9,318 nt of DNA from Chitinophagales bacterium. Lineage in GTDB: Bacteria > Bacteroidota > Bacteroidia > Chitinophagales > Chitinophagaceae. The DNA is taken from contig JAATGW010000410.1 in NCBI GenBank assembly GCA_015654495.1, positions 1 through 9,318 of the forward strand. Direction: 5' to 3'. The position numbers and the translations under genes were made by a program. The notes under the pieces are model-generated. The model had not been told where the DNA came from and did no database searches. It worked only from the letters and a program-made list of their open reading frames with translations. Positions 1-7,231 of the stretch are shown here, one piece after another. Each line of letters starts with the position of its first letter. Position 1 is the stretch's first letter.

Positions 1-2
1 AA

Positions 3-788
3 ACGGCACTCTTCGGGGCTGGCCTCGCAGCTGTCCTGCTGTCGAATATTGTGCTGGCTAATTTTGCTTATGGCATCGGTAATCAGGTATATAGTGTTTA
101 CCTGTTGTTGCTTTCCCTGCTGATCATCGCCTACGATTCAGGCAGACTCTACCAATTGTTGTTTCTTGAAAAGCGCACAAGGGCAGTAGAGTTCAGGCCC
201 GTGCCAGCAGCAAAACCAGTTAGAATATTAAGATATACAGTACATATACTGTTTCCGGTTCTAATTATTGCCATCCTGTTTTCTGCATTCAGAGTCAGTA
301 AAAAATCTCACTGGCCCTTTCCTGAAAAGAAGGGATTCACTTTAAGGGAAGGTCTGTACAATGTCAGCAGTTTTGTAGTCAACAGTGATACCATTCCCTA
401 TTCAGAAACCGATTCTATCCGCTGGCAGAATATAGTATTTGAAAAGTGGAATACCATGAGTGTTAAAAGCAATCAAACAGACGCACTTAATAACGATTTT
501 CCTGACCAGATACTTGCTGCGGGCATCAGCGCTGATTACGAACAGGCGGGTAACGGAAGCAGGAGATTTTACAGTTATTCAGCCGATACAATTCATCAGC
601 TGCTGTTCCTGCACAATAAAAATAATGTTCAGGAGAACTACAGATTCAGGTACGAATTGCAGGGTGATTCTACCATCCAGCTTTCCGGCGTCAATTCGAA
701 ACCAGATTCCCTCCGGATTGTACTGAACAGGATCGATAAAAAATACCTGCTGCTTGAAGGTCACAGGAAACCCATTAACGTGTACTGA
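3..788 (+). CDS. DoxX-like polytopic membrane protein, 3' part (5' end outside window)
   Basis: The frame is open from the first complete codon at base 3 to the TGA at 786-788, giving 261 residues. The GTG at 51 is an internal codon and not the start, because the residues before it (from TALFGAG on) are a membrane helix that aligns with residues about 204-220 of the downstream 502-residue protein. Three hydrophobic segments are visible (about residues 4-24, 28-45 and 81-100 of the visible part), followed by a soluble C-terminal domain. That domain shares with the next gene the pattern Y-N-V, then N-x-x-T-I-P-Y-S, then R-W-Q, and an ending V-L-x-R-x-D-K-K-Y-x-L-x-E-G. The two are therefore clear paralogues in tandem. 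No enzymatic motif is seen. The family placement as DoxX-like comes from the better preserved neighbour. Function unknown; the protein probably acts in the inner membrane with its C-terminal domain exposed on one face. The gene lies 38 bases before its paralogue, so they are probably cotranscribed. Confidence 0.8.
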   Translation, partial: TALFGAGLAAVLLSNIVLANFAYGIGNQVYSVYLLLLSLLIIAYDSGRLYQLLFLEKRTRAVEFRPVPAAKPVRILRYTVHILFPVLIIAILFSAFRVSKKSHWPFPEKKGFTLREGLYNVSSFVVNSDTIPYSETDSIRWQNIVFEKWNTMSVKSNQTDALNNDFPDQILAAGISADYEQAGNGSRRFYSYSADTIHQLLFLHNKNNVQENYRFRYELQGDSTIQLSGVNSKPDSLRIVLNRIDKKYLLLEGHRKPINVY

Positions 789-826
789 TTTTCAATTTCA
801 TTTAATCAAGTAAAGCGTTTTTCATT

Positions 827-2335
827 ATGACTATACAGGAAACAGGTATAGCAGATACAATCCGGAAGGAAAAAAATATTGTCGCTGCTGAACAGGCGCC
901 ATGGACACCGGTGCAGAAATATCTTTTTCGTGTGGCTTTTGTATTCTTTTTACTACTGATCATTCCATTGAGTCCCGACTGGTATCAGCGGTTGTTTTCA
1001 TTACAATCACCTGGTGCTTTTTTTACTTTGATCTCGGGTCATCGCACCAATTTTTTGTACATACCAACAGATAGTGGTCGTTGGGGCTGGCTTTCATATG
1101 CTGCGACCTGGGGCCCGGCATTAATAACTGCAGCAGCTGTTGCTTTGATATGGACCGCACTGATCAGAAAAAAATCTGTTGTAAACTATAATCGGCTTTA
1201 TTATTGGCTATCGGTGCTGATCAGGTACAGGATTGCGCTCGGATTGATAGCATTTGGTTATCTGAAGGTTTTTCCCATGCAGATGCCTTTTCCCTCTCTT
1301 TCAAATCTGAATACCAATTTCGGTGACTATTCTGATTATAAATTGTACTGGCAATCGGTAGGCATATCACAGTGGTATGAAATTGTACTCGGTTATGTTG
1401 AAGTTCTTATCGGTTTCTGTTTTTTCTTCAGAGGACTTACAGCCACCGGTGCGATACTGGCGATAGGAGTTTTATATAACATTTCACACGCGAACCTCGC
1501 GTATGACGGTGGGGTACATGTATACAGCGCATACTTTGTTTTGCTTTCGGCATTTCTGCTTATCAGGTATATTCCCAATCTCTGGAGATTGTTTATCCTT
1601 GAAAAAGACGCTGAGCCTTTATACAATTATCCCGTTTTTTCAACAGCACGTAAAGCCCGGATACTGAAAACAGGAAAGTATATTTTTATTACCCTCTTTG
1701 TTTTTGTATCACTGTATAACCGTTACCATACGCATTATGTTCTGAAGCGATTGAAAGAGCCGGTGACTCAGGGACTTCCCAATGCCGCGGGTTACTATAA
1801 TGTTACGCAGTTTACAATCAATGGGGAAACCATCCCTTATTCCCCTGTAGATAAAGTTCGCTGGCAGGATGTGATCCTTGAAAAGTATTCTACCCTCACG
1901 TACAAAATTTTCAAACCTCAGCGCATTGACATCAGTAATGGTGGCGGTGGCGGAGATGGTGATGTTTCACGTAATTATGAACTATCCGGAATTGCCGGTG
2001 GTAGAAAATTTTTCTATTATGAGGCGGACACGGTTACGGGCATTTTAAAACTGCAGGATAAGAATACGCCGAAAAAATATTTCGATATGTATTCCCGGAA
2101 TTTTGGCGCTCCGCTTTTTGTTTTTTCGGGCGGTGCAGAGGATGCCGCTTCAAGGGTAAAAAGCAAAAGTACAAAACCCGGAAAGCTACCAGCGGAAGTA
2201 CTGACCTGGCATTTCTCAAGGCCTTCGGAAAACCGGATTATTATTTCCGGACTAAATGAATCCAGAGACTCAATCTATGTTGTGCTTGATCGCCTGGATA
2301 AAAAATATCCGCTGGTGGAAGGCCGCATAGACTAA
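827..2335 (+). CDS. DoxX-like membrane protein with soluble C-terminal domain
   Basis: This 502-residue protein has about seven hydrophobic helices (near residues 32-48, 92-113, 128-148, 184-202, 204-220, 232-248 and 283-298) and then a soluble domain of about 200 residues. The middle part, with a K-V-F-P stretch, a loop carrying Y-W-Q-S-V-G and a helix with E-V-x-x-G, resembles the DoxX-like membrane proteins common in Bacteroidota. That assignment rests on pattern recognition and is moderate. The C-terminal domain (about 310-502) repeats the one in the preceding gene but contains an added Gly-rich loop (G372-G376, then D-G-D) and a longer insertion before the final V-L-D-R-L-D-K-K-Y motif. 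The ATG at 827 is the first start in frame after the previous stop, and no Shine-Dalgarno sequence is seen, as is usual in this phylum. DoxX relatives have been linked to redox or thiosulfate metabolism, but nothing here proves such a role. It is followed 34 bases later by a secreted protein gene, probably in the same transcript. Confidence 0.85.
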   Translation: MTIQETGIADTIRKEKNIVAAEQAPWTPVQKYLFRVAFVFFLLLIIPLSPDWYQRLFSLQSPGAFFTLISGHRTNFLYIPTDSGRWGWLSYAATWGPALITAAAVALIWTALIRKKSVVNYNRLYYWLSVLIRYRIALGLIAFGYLKVFPMQMPFPSLSNLNTNFGDYSDYKLYWQSVGISQWYEIVLGYVEVLIGFCFFFRGLTATGAILAIGVLYNISHANLAYDGGVHVYSAYFVLLSAFLLIRYIPNLWRLFILEKDAEPLYNYPVFSTARKARILKTGKYIFITLFVFVSLYNRYHTHYVLKRLKEPVTQGLPNAAGYYNVTQFTINGETIPYSPVDKVRWQDVILEKYSTLTYKIFKPQRIDISNGGGGGDGDVSRNYELSGIAGGRKFFYYEADTVTGILKLQDKNTPKKYFDMYSRNFGAPLFVFSGGAEDAASRVKSKSTKPGKLPAEVLTWHFSRPSENRIIISGLNESRDSIYVVLDRLDKKYPLVEGRID

Positions 2336-2369
2336 AACATTATTTCTTATCAAATCAAAAATCAAAACC

Positions 2370-3203
2370 ATGACTTTAAAAAAGAGTTTTATAATCTTCC
2401 CGGCCTTTATTTTTTCAGTGGCCCTGCAAGCGCAAACCACACATGTGGTAATTCGTGCAAAAGCCAAAGCAGCCAGTCCCTTTGGAATTTCGCATACTGT
2501 GAAATATGGTTCAGCCTTTGTAACCCTGAAAGATGCCGCTACCGGTAAGGTATATGCGAAAGGGGCGATCGGTGGTGATGCTGAGCAGCCTCTCAGCACC
2601 AAAGCGCGCGGTGGTGAAGCAATTGATACTGCGAGCAAAGTGGTAAAAAAAACCGGAAGCTTTGAAGCAGATCTGAAGATTACCGAACCGACATTGGTTA
2701 CCGTTGAAATTACTGCTCCTTCCAAAAAGCGCTATTCAGGCAAACCTTCGTCTGCTGCCGGTTTTACATATCCGGCGGGCGAGTCCATTGTTTCGTCAAC
2801 GCAATTGTGGGTGATTCCGGGAAAGAATATTGATGGAGAAGGTCATACCATTGAAATTCCTGGATTCATACTGGATATACAGCAGAGTTTTCCATCGGGA
2901 AATGAATTCAATCTCTCCTCTTTGCAGGGTGGAATTTTACCGGTTAAAGCCTTTATTTCACTGATGTGCGGATGCAAGGTTACACCCGGAGGTAAATGGC
3001 CCGCGGAAAATGTAGAGATTGCAGGATGGTTGCTGAAAGATGGTGTGAAGATCCAGGAAGTGGCATTTGCTTATGCGGACACCAGCCTGTATTCGGGTAA
3101 TTTCAATATAAGAGAAAAAGGCGACTATGAAATCAAGGTGTATGCGTATGATCGGGTAACTTTTAATACAAGTGTTGATTGGGTAAAGTTGAAGATAAAA
3201 TAA
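2370..3203 (+). CDS. secreted beta-rich protein of unknown function with Met-Cys-Gly-Cys motif
   Basis: This 277-residue protein begins with a signal peptide: Lys4-Lys5, a hydrophobic core (residues 6-19) and a probable signal peptidase I cut after Ala21 (L-Q-A, then Q), which predicts export to the periplasm or beyond. The mature part is rich in alternating hydrophobic residues and short turns. One beta-type segment covers about residues 25-120, and a second Ig-like segment covers about 190-277, ending in E-I-K-V-Y-A-Y-D and a final strand. The only cysteines after the signal peptide are Cys200 and Cys202, in L-M-C-G-C-K followed by T-P-G-G-K-W; a C-x-C pair could bind metal or form a redox site, which is inference. 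No known enzyme motif is recognised. The gene follows the two membrane proteins by 34 bases and precedes a strong terminator, so it is probably the last gene of that unit and a functional partner of them. The leader before ATG 2370 is A-rich with no Shine-Dalgarno sequence. Confidence 0.85.
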   Translation: MTLKKSFIIFPAFIFSVALQAQTTHVVIRAKAKAASPFGISHTVKYGSAFVTLKDAATGKVYAKGAIGGDAEQPLSTKARGGEAIDTASKVVKKTGSFEADLKITEPTLVTVEITAPSKKRYSGKPSSAAGFTYPAGESIVSSTQLWVIPGKNIDGEGHTIEIPGFILDIQQSFPSGNEFNLSSLQGGILPVKAFISLMCGCKVTPGGKWPAENVEIAGWLLKDGVKIQEVAFAYADTSLYSGNFNIREKGDYEIKVYAYDRVTFNTSVDWVKLKIK

Positions 3204-3223
3204 ACCTTCATTGATGCATATCT

Positions 3224-3266
3224 GACCGGGAGCCTGCACCATCGTGCAGGCTCCCGTCACTTTTTA
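3224..3266 (+). terminator. strong Rho-independent terminator after the secreted-protein gene
   Basis: Bases 3228-3239 pair perfectly with 3244-3255 (12 base pairs, mostly G-C) around a four-base CATC loop. The stem can be extended by three more pairs with one bulged C (3224-3227 with 3256-3258). A run of five T follows at 3261-3265. The hairpin starts 20 bases after the stop of the upstream gene, which fits termination of the left transcription unit and separates it from the sensor kinase operon. Confidence 0.92.
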
Positions 3267-3270
3267 TGGC

Positions 3271-3315
3271 GGTTTAATCACATTTCTTTCCGGCACAAAA
3301 AGCAATGGTTTAATC
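3271..3315 (+). repeat. pair of identical 9-base direct repeats upstream of the sensor operon
   Basis: GGTTTAATC occurs at 3271-3279 and again at 3307-3315, a 36-base period, in the 70-base gap between the terminator and the sensor kinase start. The second copy overlaps the candidate -7 element. Such a pair could be an operator, but a 9-base match in AT-rich DNA may also be chance. Confidence 0.35.
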
Positions 3316-3318
3316 TTG
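3287..3318 (+). promoter_or_regulatory. candidate Bacteroidota-type promoter for the sensor/regulator/hydrolase operon
   Basis: TTTC at 3287-3290 and TAATCTTG at 3311-3318 are separated by 20 bases. The known Bacteroidota sigma-factor consensus is TTTG, about 19-21 bases, then TAnnTTTG, so each element has one mismatch. The site lies directly after the strong terminator and 16 bases before ATG 3335, where a new transcript must begin. The placement is good and the match moderate. Confidence 0.4.
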
Positions 3319-3334
3319 CCTCAAAGAAGCAAGG

Positions 3335-3604
3335 ATGAAACTTAGGTGGAAAGAGCATGAAATAATTTTTGGAACAATTCTTACAATTACTGAAATAATA
3401 ATGATGCTGGGTGCTGTATATGCACCGCAGCACTTTGACCATACTAATTATGAAGAAGCTTTTAGAAATAATGGTTTTCAGTTTCAGCTCCGGAATATTC
3501 TGTTCCCGCAGATCGGGTCAGTAATTTTAATTTATCTGGCTTATCTGGCGACAAACTTGTTGGTTATACCCGCGATCAAAAAAATATCCTGGGCTGATTT
3601 TTAG
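3335..3604 (+). CDS. N-terminal membrane fragment of a split LytS-type sensor kinase
   Basis: This 89-codon frame has an ATG preceded by AAGG and encodes two membrane helices (about residues 9-29 and 57-78) with a short loop between them (A-P-Q-H-F-D-H...). It has no domain of its own. It ends at TAG 3602-3604, and the reading frame continues in the same phase without another stop, directly into the membrane part of the histidine kinase at 3632. Read through the TAG, the two parts form one protein of about 509 codons with eight membrane helices, a sensible length and layout for a Bacteroidota LytS-type kinase. I therefore read this as the first part of that kinase and not as an independent small protein. 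It could still be translated as a short membrane peptide. It is the first gene after the candidate promoter. Confidence 0.7.
   Translation: MKLRWKEHEIIFGTILTITEIIMMLGAVYAPQHFDHTNYEEAFRNNGFQFQLRNILFPQIGSVILIYLAYLATNLLVIPAIKKISWADF
3602..3604 (+). other. single in-frame TAG stop interrupting the sensor kinase frame
   Basis: The codons around this site read W-A-D-F-stop-K-I-V-S, with no change of reading frame on either side. The next in-frame possible start is GTG 3632 (9 codons on), then ATG 3677. A single base change would turn the TAG into a sense codon (for example CAG, AAG, TTG or TAT). It may be a true nonsense mutation, a sequencing or assembly error, or a site of read-through or re-initiation; the sequence alone cannot decide. 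Confidence 0.8.
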
Positions 3605-3631
3605 AAGATTGTTTCCGCAAACACATTAAAA

Positions 3632-4864
3632 GTGATCATTTATATTTTTCTGATTGGTTTTATACTTGCTCTTGGAATGAATGTGCTGACTTTTTATGCA
3701 AAGCCATGGGTGGTGAATTATGGCGGCTTCCGTTTCCTCGCTTTATTTGGTTACAATGATCAACCGCTGACAAATATTTTCTTTGGAGTTAGCCGGGCTT
3801 TGTTCCTGGTTTTCGTGCTGGTGCTTTTGGCAGGTATCCGTGAACTGATTTCCTGGCTTATTGTGAAGCCAAATCCCCGCAGGGAATTCCGGGTGATGGT
3901 AATGAACAATTTTACAGCTTTGACAGTTTTGTATTTTTTAGTGCTGATTTTCTCAGAACCTGTTAACTACAGCTTTCGCCTCTATCTCGCATATGTAACA
4001 CCACTAATTTTTTTATTTCTCTACCTCAATTTCCAGGTTTTTCCATTGACGGCAACAAAGTCATTCTTAGACAAATCAATCTGGCTCAGAATTTTGATAG
4101 CAACTTCAATCTCTGTTTTACCGGCTATCGCTTTGATTTCTGAAAGCAAAAATTCTTTTCAACAGGTCGTCTACATCCTTTTTTTAATTTTTATCTTTTA
4201 TCCGGTCTGCTGGCTACTTTATCGCCTGCGGGCAGACCAGATTCTCCGGCTCAGGGGAGTGGAGACTGCACTTGCAAAATCCACAGCAGATCTTCAAATG
4301 CTGAAATCACAGATTAATCCTCATTTTCTGTTTAATGCGTTGAATACATTGTACGGAACAGCATTAACCGGAAATACAGAAAGTACGGCAGAAGGCATTC
4401 AGAAACTAGGTGACATGATGCGTTTTATGCTGTATGAAAACACCCAGGATTTTATTTCGATGGAAAAGGAAATGGAATACCTTAAAAATTATATTGCTTT
4501 GCAGAAACTGCGTACACAATCTTCACCTGATATTGTTATTGAAGATAATATTGAAGAGGTGAAGTGCGGGCGTACCATTGCTCCGATGTTGCTGATTCCT
4601 TTTGTCGAAAATGCATTTAAACATGGAATCAGTCTGAAGGAAAAATCCTGGATTTCAATCCACCTTGAATGTTCGGCTACAGAACTCAGATTCCGGGTTC
4701 GAAATAGCGTTCATAATAAAACAGGTACTGATCCGGAGAAAAACATGTCGGGAATTGGACTTGTGAATGTACAGGAACGTTTAAAACTACTATATCCAGG
4801 AAAGCATAATTTGCTGATCAGGGAAGGCCGCGAAGAGTTTATTGCAGAATTAACTATTTATTGA
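3632..4864 (+). CDS. LytS/YehU-type membrane sensor histidine kinase, C-terminal part of the split gene
   Basis: The 410 residues from GTG 3632 hold about six membrane helices in the first 195 residues, followed by a short linker helix and an internal histidine kinase domain (His_kinase family, as in LytS/YehU). The phospho-acceptor His231 sits in the hallmark motif Q-I-N-P-H-F-L-F-N. The ATP-binding domain has its N box at P-F-V-E-N327-A-F-K-H-G and its G box at S-G-I-G-L (373-377), so the catalytic half is intact. The start is uncertain: GTG 3632 is only the first possible start after the TAG at 3602, and the natural protein probably began at 3335. ATG 3677 is a further option. Known role of the family: autophosphorylation on His, then phosphate transfer to a LytTR response regulator, here surely the product of the gene 13 bases downstream. 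The signal is unknown; the membrane region has no recognised ligand domain. Confidence 0.88.
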   Translation: MIIYIFLIGFILALGMNVLTFYAKPWVVNYGGFRFLALFGYNDQPLTNIFFGVSRALFLVFVLVLLAGIRELISWLIVKPNPRREFRVMVMNNFTALTVLYFLVLIFSEPVNYSFRLYLAYVTPLIFLFLYLNFQVFPLTATKSFLDKSIWLRILIATSISVLPAIALISESKNSFQQVVYILFLIFIFYPVCWLLYRLRADQILRLRGVETALAKSTADLQMLKSQINPHFLFNALNTLYGTALTGNTESTAEGIQKLGDMMRFMLYENTQDFISMEKEMEYLKNYIALQKLRTQSSPDIVIEDNIEEVKCGRTIAPMLLIPFVENAFKHGISLKEKSWISIHLECSATELRFRVRNSVHNKTGTDPEKNMSGIGLVNVQERLKLLYPGKHNLLIREGREEFIAELTIY

Positions 4865-4877
4865 AACAAAATTCCGT

Positions 4878-5570
4878 ATGCTGAAAGCAATTGTAATTGA
4901 TGATGAACCAATGGCACTTGAGGTTGTTAAAGCACTCTCTGAAAAAGTGGTTTTTGTTGATGTGAAAGGATATTATACCAATTGCTTTGAGGCGATTCAA
5001 TATATTAAATCAAATCCGGTAGACCTCATTTTCCTTGACATTAAAATGCCTGATATTTCAGGTATTGAGCTTGTAAAATCAATTGCTAATCCGCCGATGG
5101 TCATTTTTACCACAGCCTACAGTGAACATGCAGTAGAAAGTTTTGAGCTGAATGCAATCGATTATCTTCTGAAACCCTTTTCACTTGCGCGATTTCTTAA
5201 AGCCTGCAACAAAGCTTATGAGCAATACCAGTTAAGACTTAACCAGCAGTTATTAACTGCTGAACCGGCTTATGTTTTTATTAAGAGCGGCTATGACCAG
5301 ATAAAAATTAATCTTGATGATATCTGGTATGCGGAGGGTAATGGGAATTATATCGATTTTGTACTTGAAAAGAAAAAAATAACCTCACGATTAACTATGA
5401 ACGAAGCAGAAGCGCTGCTGCCCGCTCCCGGATTTATTCGTGTTCATCGCTCCTATATCATTTCGAAAAAACACATCACAAAAGCAAGCCGTAAATCCAT
5501 CTGGATAGGAACACATGAAATACCGGTCGGTTCGGCCTATGCAGATGAAGCAGATAAAATAATCAAATAA
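4878..5570 (+). CDS. LytTR-family response regulator
   Basis: This 230-residue protein is a two-domain transcription regulator. The receiver domain (about 1-118) has all the expected residues: the acidic pair Asp8-Asp9, phospho-acceptor Asp54 in F-L-D-I-K-M-P-D, Thr78/Thr79 and Lys99 in L-L-K-P-F. The LytTR DNA-binding domain (about 130-228) shows the usual D-D-I-W-Y-A-E-G-N-G-N-Y and the later F-I-R-V-H-R-S-Y-I-I motif. Length is normal for the family. It follows the kinase stop by 13 bases and precedes the hydrolase by 10, so all three are probably on one mRNA. Family knowledge: phosphorylation promotes dimerisation and binding to two short direct repeats about 21 bases apart. A candidate for such a site is seen upstream of the GH28 gene (8971-9008). 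Targets are not known from the sequence; the cotranscribed hydrolase may also be under its control. Confidence 0.95.
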   Translation: MLKAIVIDDEPMALEVVKALSEKVVFVDVKGYYTNCFEAIQYIKSNPVDLIFLDIKMPDISGIELVKSIANPPMVIFTTAYSEHAVESFELNAIDYLLKPFSLARFLKACNKAYEQYQLRLNQQLLTAEPAYVFIKSGYDQIKINLDDIWYAEGNGNYIDFVLEKKKITSRLTMNEAEALLPAPGFIRVHRSYIISKKHITKASRKSIWIGTHEIPVGSAYADEADKIIK

Positions 5571-5580
5571 CAAGATCGTA

Positions 5581-7203
5581 ATGAAAAAAGTCAATTTATT
5601 AATGCTGACCATCTGGTTGGCAACAGGATCCTTTTGTCAGCAAAGTATAACAAATCAGCTCGATGAGATGCTTGGTTCATTCGCACAGCGAAATAAATTC
5701 AATGGCTCTGTTCTGATAGCAAAAAGGGGAGAGATCATGCTCGATAAAGGCTATGGAATAAAAAATGCGAAAGGGCATATATTGAATGATACGAATGGAG
5801 TTTTCAGAATCTATTCAATTACGAAAACATTCACCTCGACATTAGTAATGAAACTCGTAGATGGGGGTAGACTTTCCCTGTCTGATCAGCTGAGTAAATT
5901 CTATCCTGATTATCCTGAAGGGGATAGAATTACAATAAAACAACTATTATCTCATACTGCAGGAATATATGATTATACGCGGGGAAATGATATGAAAGAA
6001 CAGAACGAGCAAACGATGGTCGCTTTTTTGAAAACGAAAAACCTGGATTTCCGTCCGGGAACTGGTTGGAGCTATAGTAATAGTGGTTACTGGTTGCTCG
6101 GATTTATTATTGAAAAGGTTTCCGGTCTGTCATATGAAGGGGCGCTGCACAAATATATTTTTGATCCGCTTGGAATGACTCATAGCGGGCTTGATTTTAA
6201 GAATCTGGTAAATAAAGATAAAGTGGTGGGTTATGAAAAATTGAATGCGGGTGAACAAAAAGAGTCGGTGATTTATGATCCGCCCGGACCATATGCGGCT
6301 GGTGCAATCTATTCAACTGTTGGAGATATGTATCGATACTATCTCGGGTTGAGGGATTCCAAAATAATTTCTGATTCTTCTTTACATCTGGCTTTTAAAG
6401 CTATGGATAAGGGTTACGGACTGGGATGGATCAGCGGAAACTATGAAGGTAAACAATTGGTATCTCATAGTGGAGGTGGAGCAGGATTCAGAACAAATTT
6501 TATGATGATTCCAGCGGAAGATATCTGCATTATCATTTTTGCAAATCTTGAATCTTCTAATACGGACATGATTACTATGAGGTTAATAGATATTCTTTTT
6601 AATAAACCGTATAAAATACCTGTTGAAATCAAGCTCAGTGAAAAGTCGCTCGGAAAATTCATTGGAACTTATCAGACAAAAAACCCTGACCTTATTTTTT
6701 ATATCGGGGTTGAAAATAAGCGGTTATCCGTTCAGGTATCGCGTCAGCCCAAAACAGAAGTCTATGCTGAAACGGCAAATCGTTTTTTTGCAGAAGAGGC
6801 GGATGCTACAGTCGAATTCAAAAAAGACAGCACCGGAAAAAATGACATTATAGAAATTATCCAGCGTGGGAGGAAGATTATCGGAAGTAAAATATTTCCA
6901 ACCTGGGGAATAGTAGGTGATGCAACAACAGCAGGCTGGGAGGGAAGCGAGGACCTGGAAATGAAAGAGGATAGCAAACAAAATGGAATCTGGTGGCTGA
7001 AAGGAATTTCATTGAAGGCTGGCGAATTCAAATTCAGATTCAACAATGATTGGACCATTAGCTACGGTATAAATAATTCAGAAAAAAAATTAGTACAGGA
7101 TGGCGGAAATATCAAAGTAGACCAGGGCACTTACGATATAATGCTTGATTTGCGGCGGAGTAGTCTTCCCGCTTATGTGATTGTCAAAAGTTCAAAAAAC
7201 TAA
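5581..7203 (+). CDS. secreted beta-lactamase-fold serine hydrolase with C-terminal SusE/F-like domain
   Basis: This 540-residue protein has a signal peptide (Lys2-Lys3, hydrophobic residues 4-18, probable cut before Gln20). The class C beta-lactamase/esterase fold covers about 24-345. It carries the catalytic S79-I-T-K82 motif, the second motif Y165-S-N167, and the third motif H296-S-G298 in place of K-T-G, as in many esterases and D-aminopeptidases of this group. A beta-rich linker domain (about 350-435) follows. The last hundred residues (about 440-540) carry G-D-A-T-x-x-G-W, then A-G-E-F-K-F-R, then W-x-x-x-Y-G and G-T-Y-D-I-x-L-D-L, the pattern of SusE/SusF-type starch-binding domains. 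The enzyme probably cleaves an ester or amide outside the cytoplasm, and the end domain may hold it to a glycan; the substrate is not known. Phe at position 18, before Cys19, argues against a lipoprotein cut. ATG 5581 is 10 bases after the regulator, implying cotranscription. It converges with the GH28 gene. Confidence 0.92.
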   Translation: MKKVNLLMLTIWLATGSFCQQSITNQLDEMLGSFAQRNKFNGSVLIAKRGEIMLDKGYGIKNAKGHILNDTNGVFRIYSITKTFTSTLVMKLVDGGRLSLSDQLSKFYPDYPEGDRITIKQLLSHTAGIYDYTRGNDMKEQNEQTMVAFLKTKNLDFRPGTGWSYSNSGYWLLGFIIEKVSGLSYEGALHKYIFDPLGMTHSGLDFKNLVNKDKVVGYEKLNAGEQKESVIYDPPGPYAAGAIYSTVGDMYRYYLGLRDSKIISDSSLHLAFKAMDKGYGLGWISGNYEGKQLVSHSGGGAGFRTNFMMIPAEDICIIIFANLESSNTDMITMRLIDILFNKPYKIPVEIKLSEKSLGKFIGTYQTKNPDLIFYIGVENKRLSVQVSRQPKTEVYAETANRFFAEEADATVEFKKDSTGKNDIIEIIQRGRKIIGSKIFPTWGIVGDATTAGWEGSEDLEMKEDSKQNGIWWLKGISLKAGEFKFRFNNDWTISYGINNSEKKLVQDGGNIKVDQGTYDIMLDLRRSSLPAYVIVKSSKN

Positions 7204-7231
7204 TATCAGTCTGTCATGCTATAATTCAATG

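Noticed and set aside
51..53. GTG as the start of the first gene
   Set aside because: The frame is open upstream to the window edge, and those upstream residues align with a membrane helix of the paralogue, so the true start is outside the window.
2270..2725. 151-codon open frame on the minus strand
   Set aside because: It overlaps the end of the DoxX-like gene and the start of the secreted-protein gene, both with strong protein features on the plus strand, and its own translation shows no domain. It is a shadow frame.
5581..5640. Lipoprotein signal in the serine hydrolase (Cys19)
   Set aside because: The residues before the Cys are G-S-F; Phe at position -1 does not fit a lipobox, and the cut before Gln fits signal peptidase I.
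7204..7231. Bidirectional terminator between the convergent hydrolase and GH28 genes
   Set aside because: Only a weak AATATC/GATATT inverted pair extending into the GH28 gene is seen, with no G-C-rich stem or T-run.
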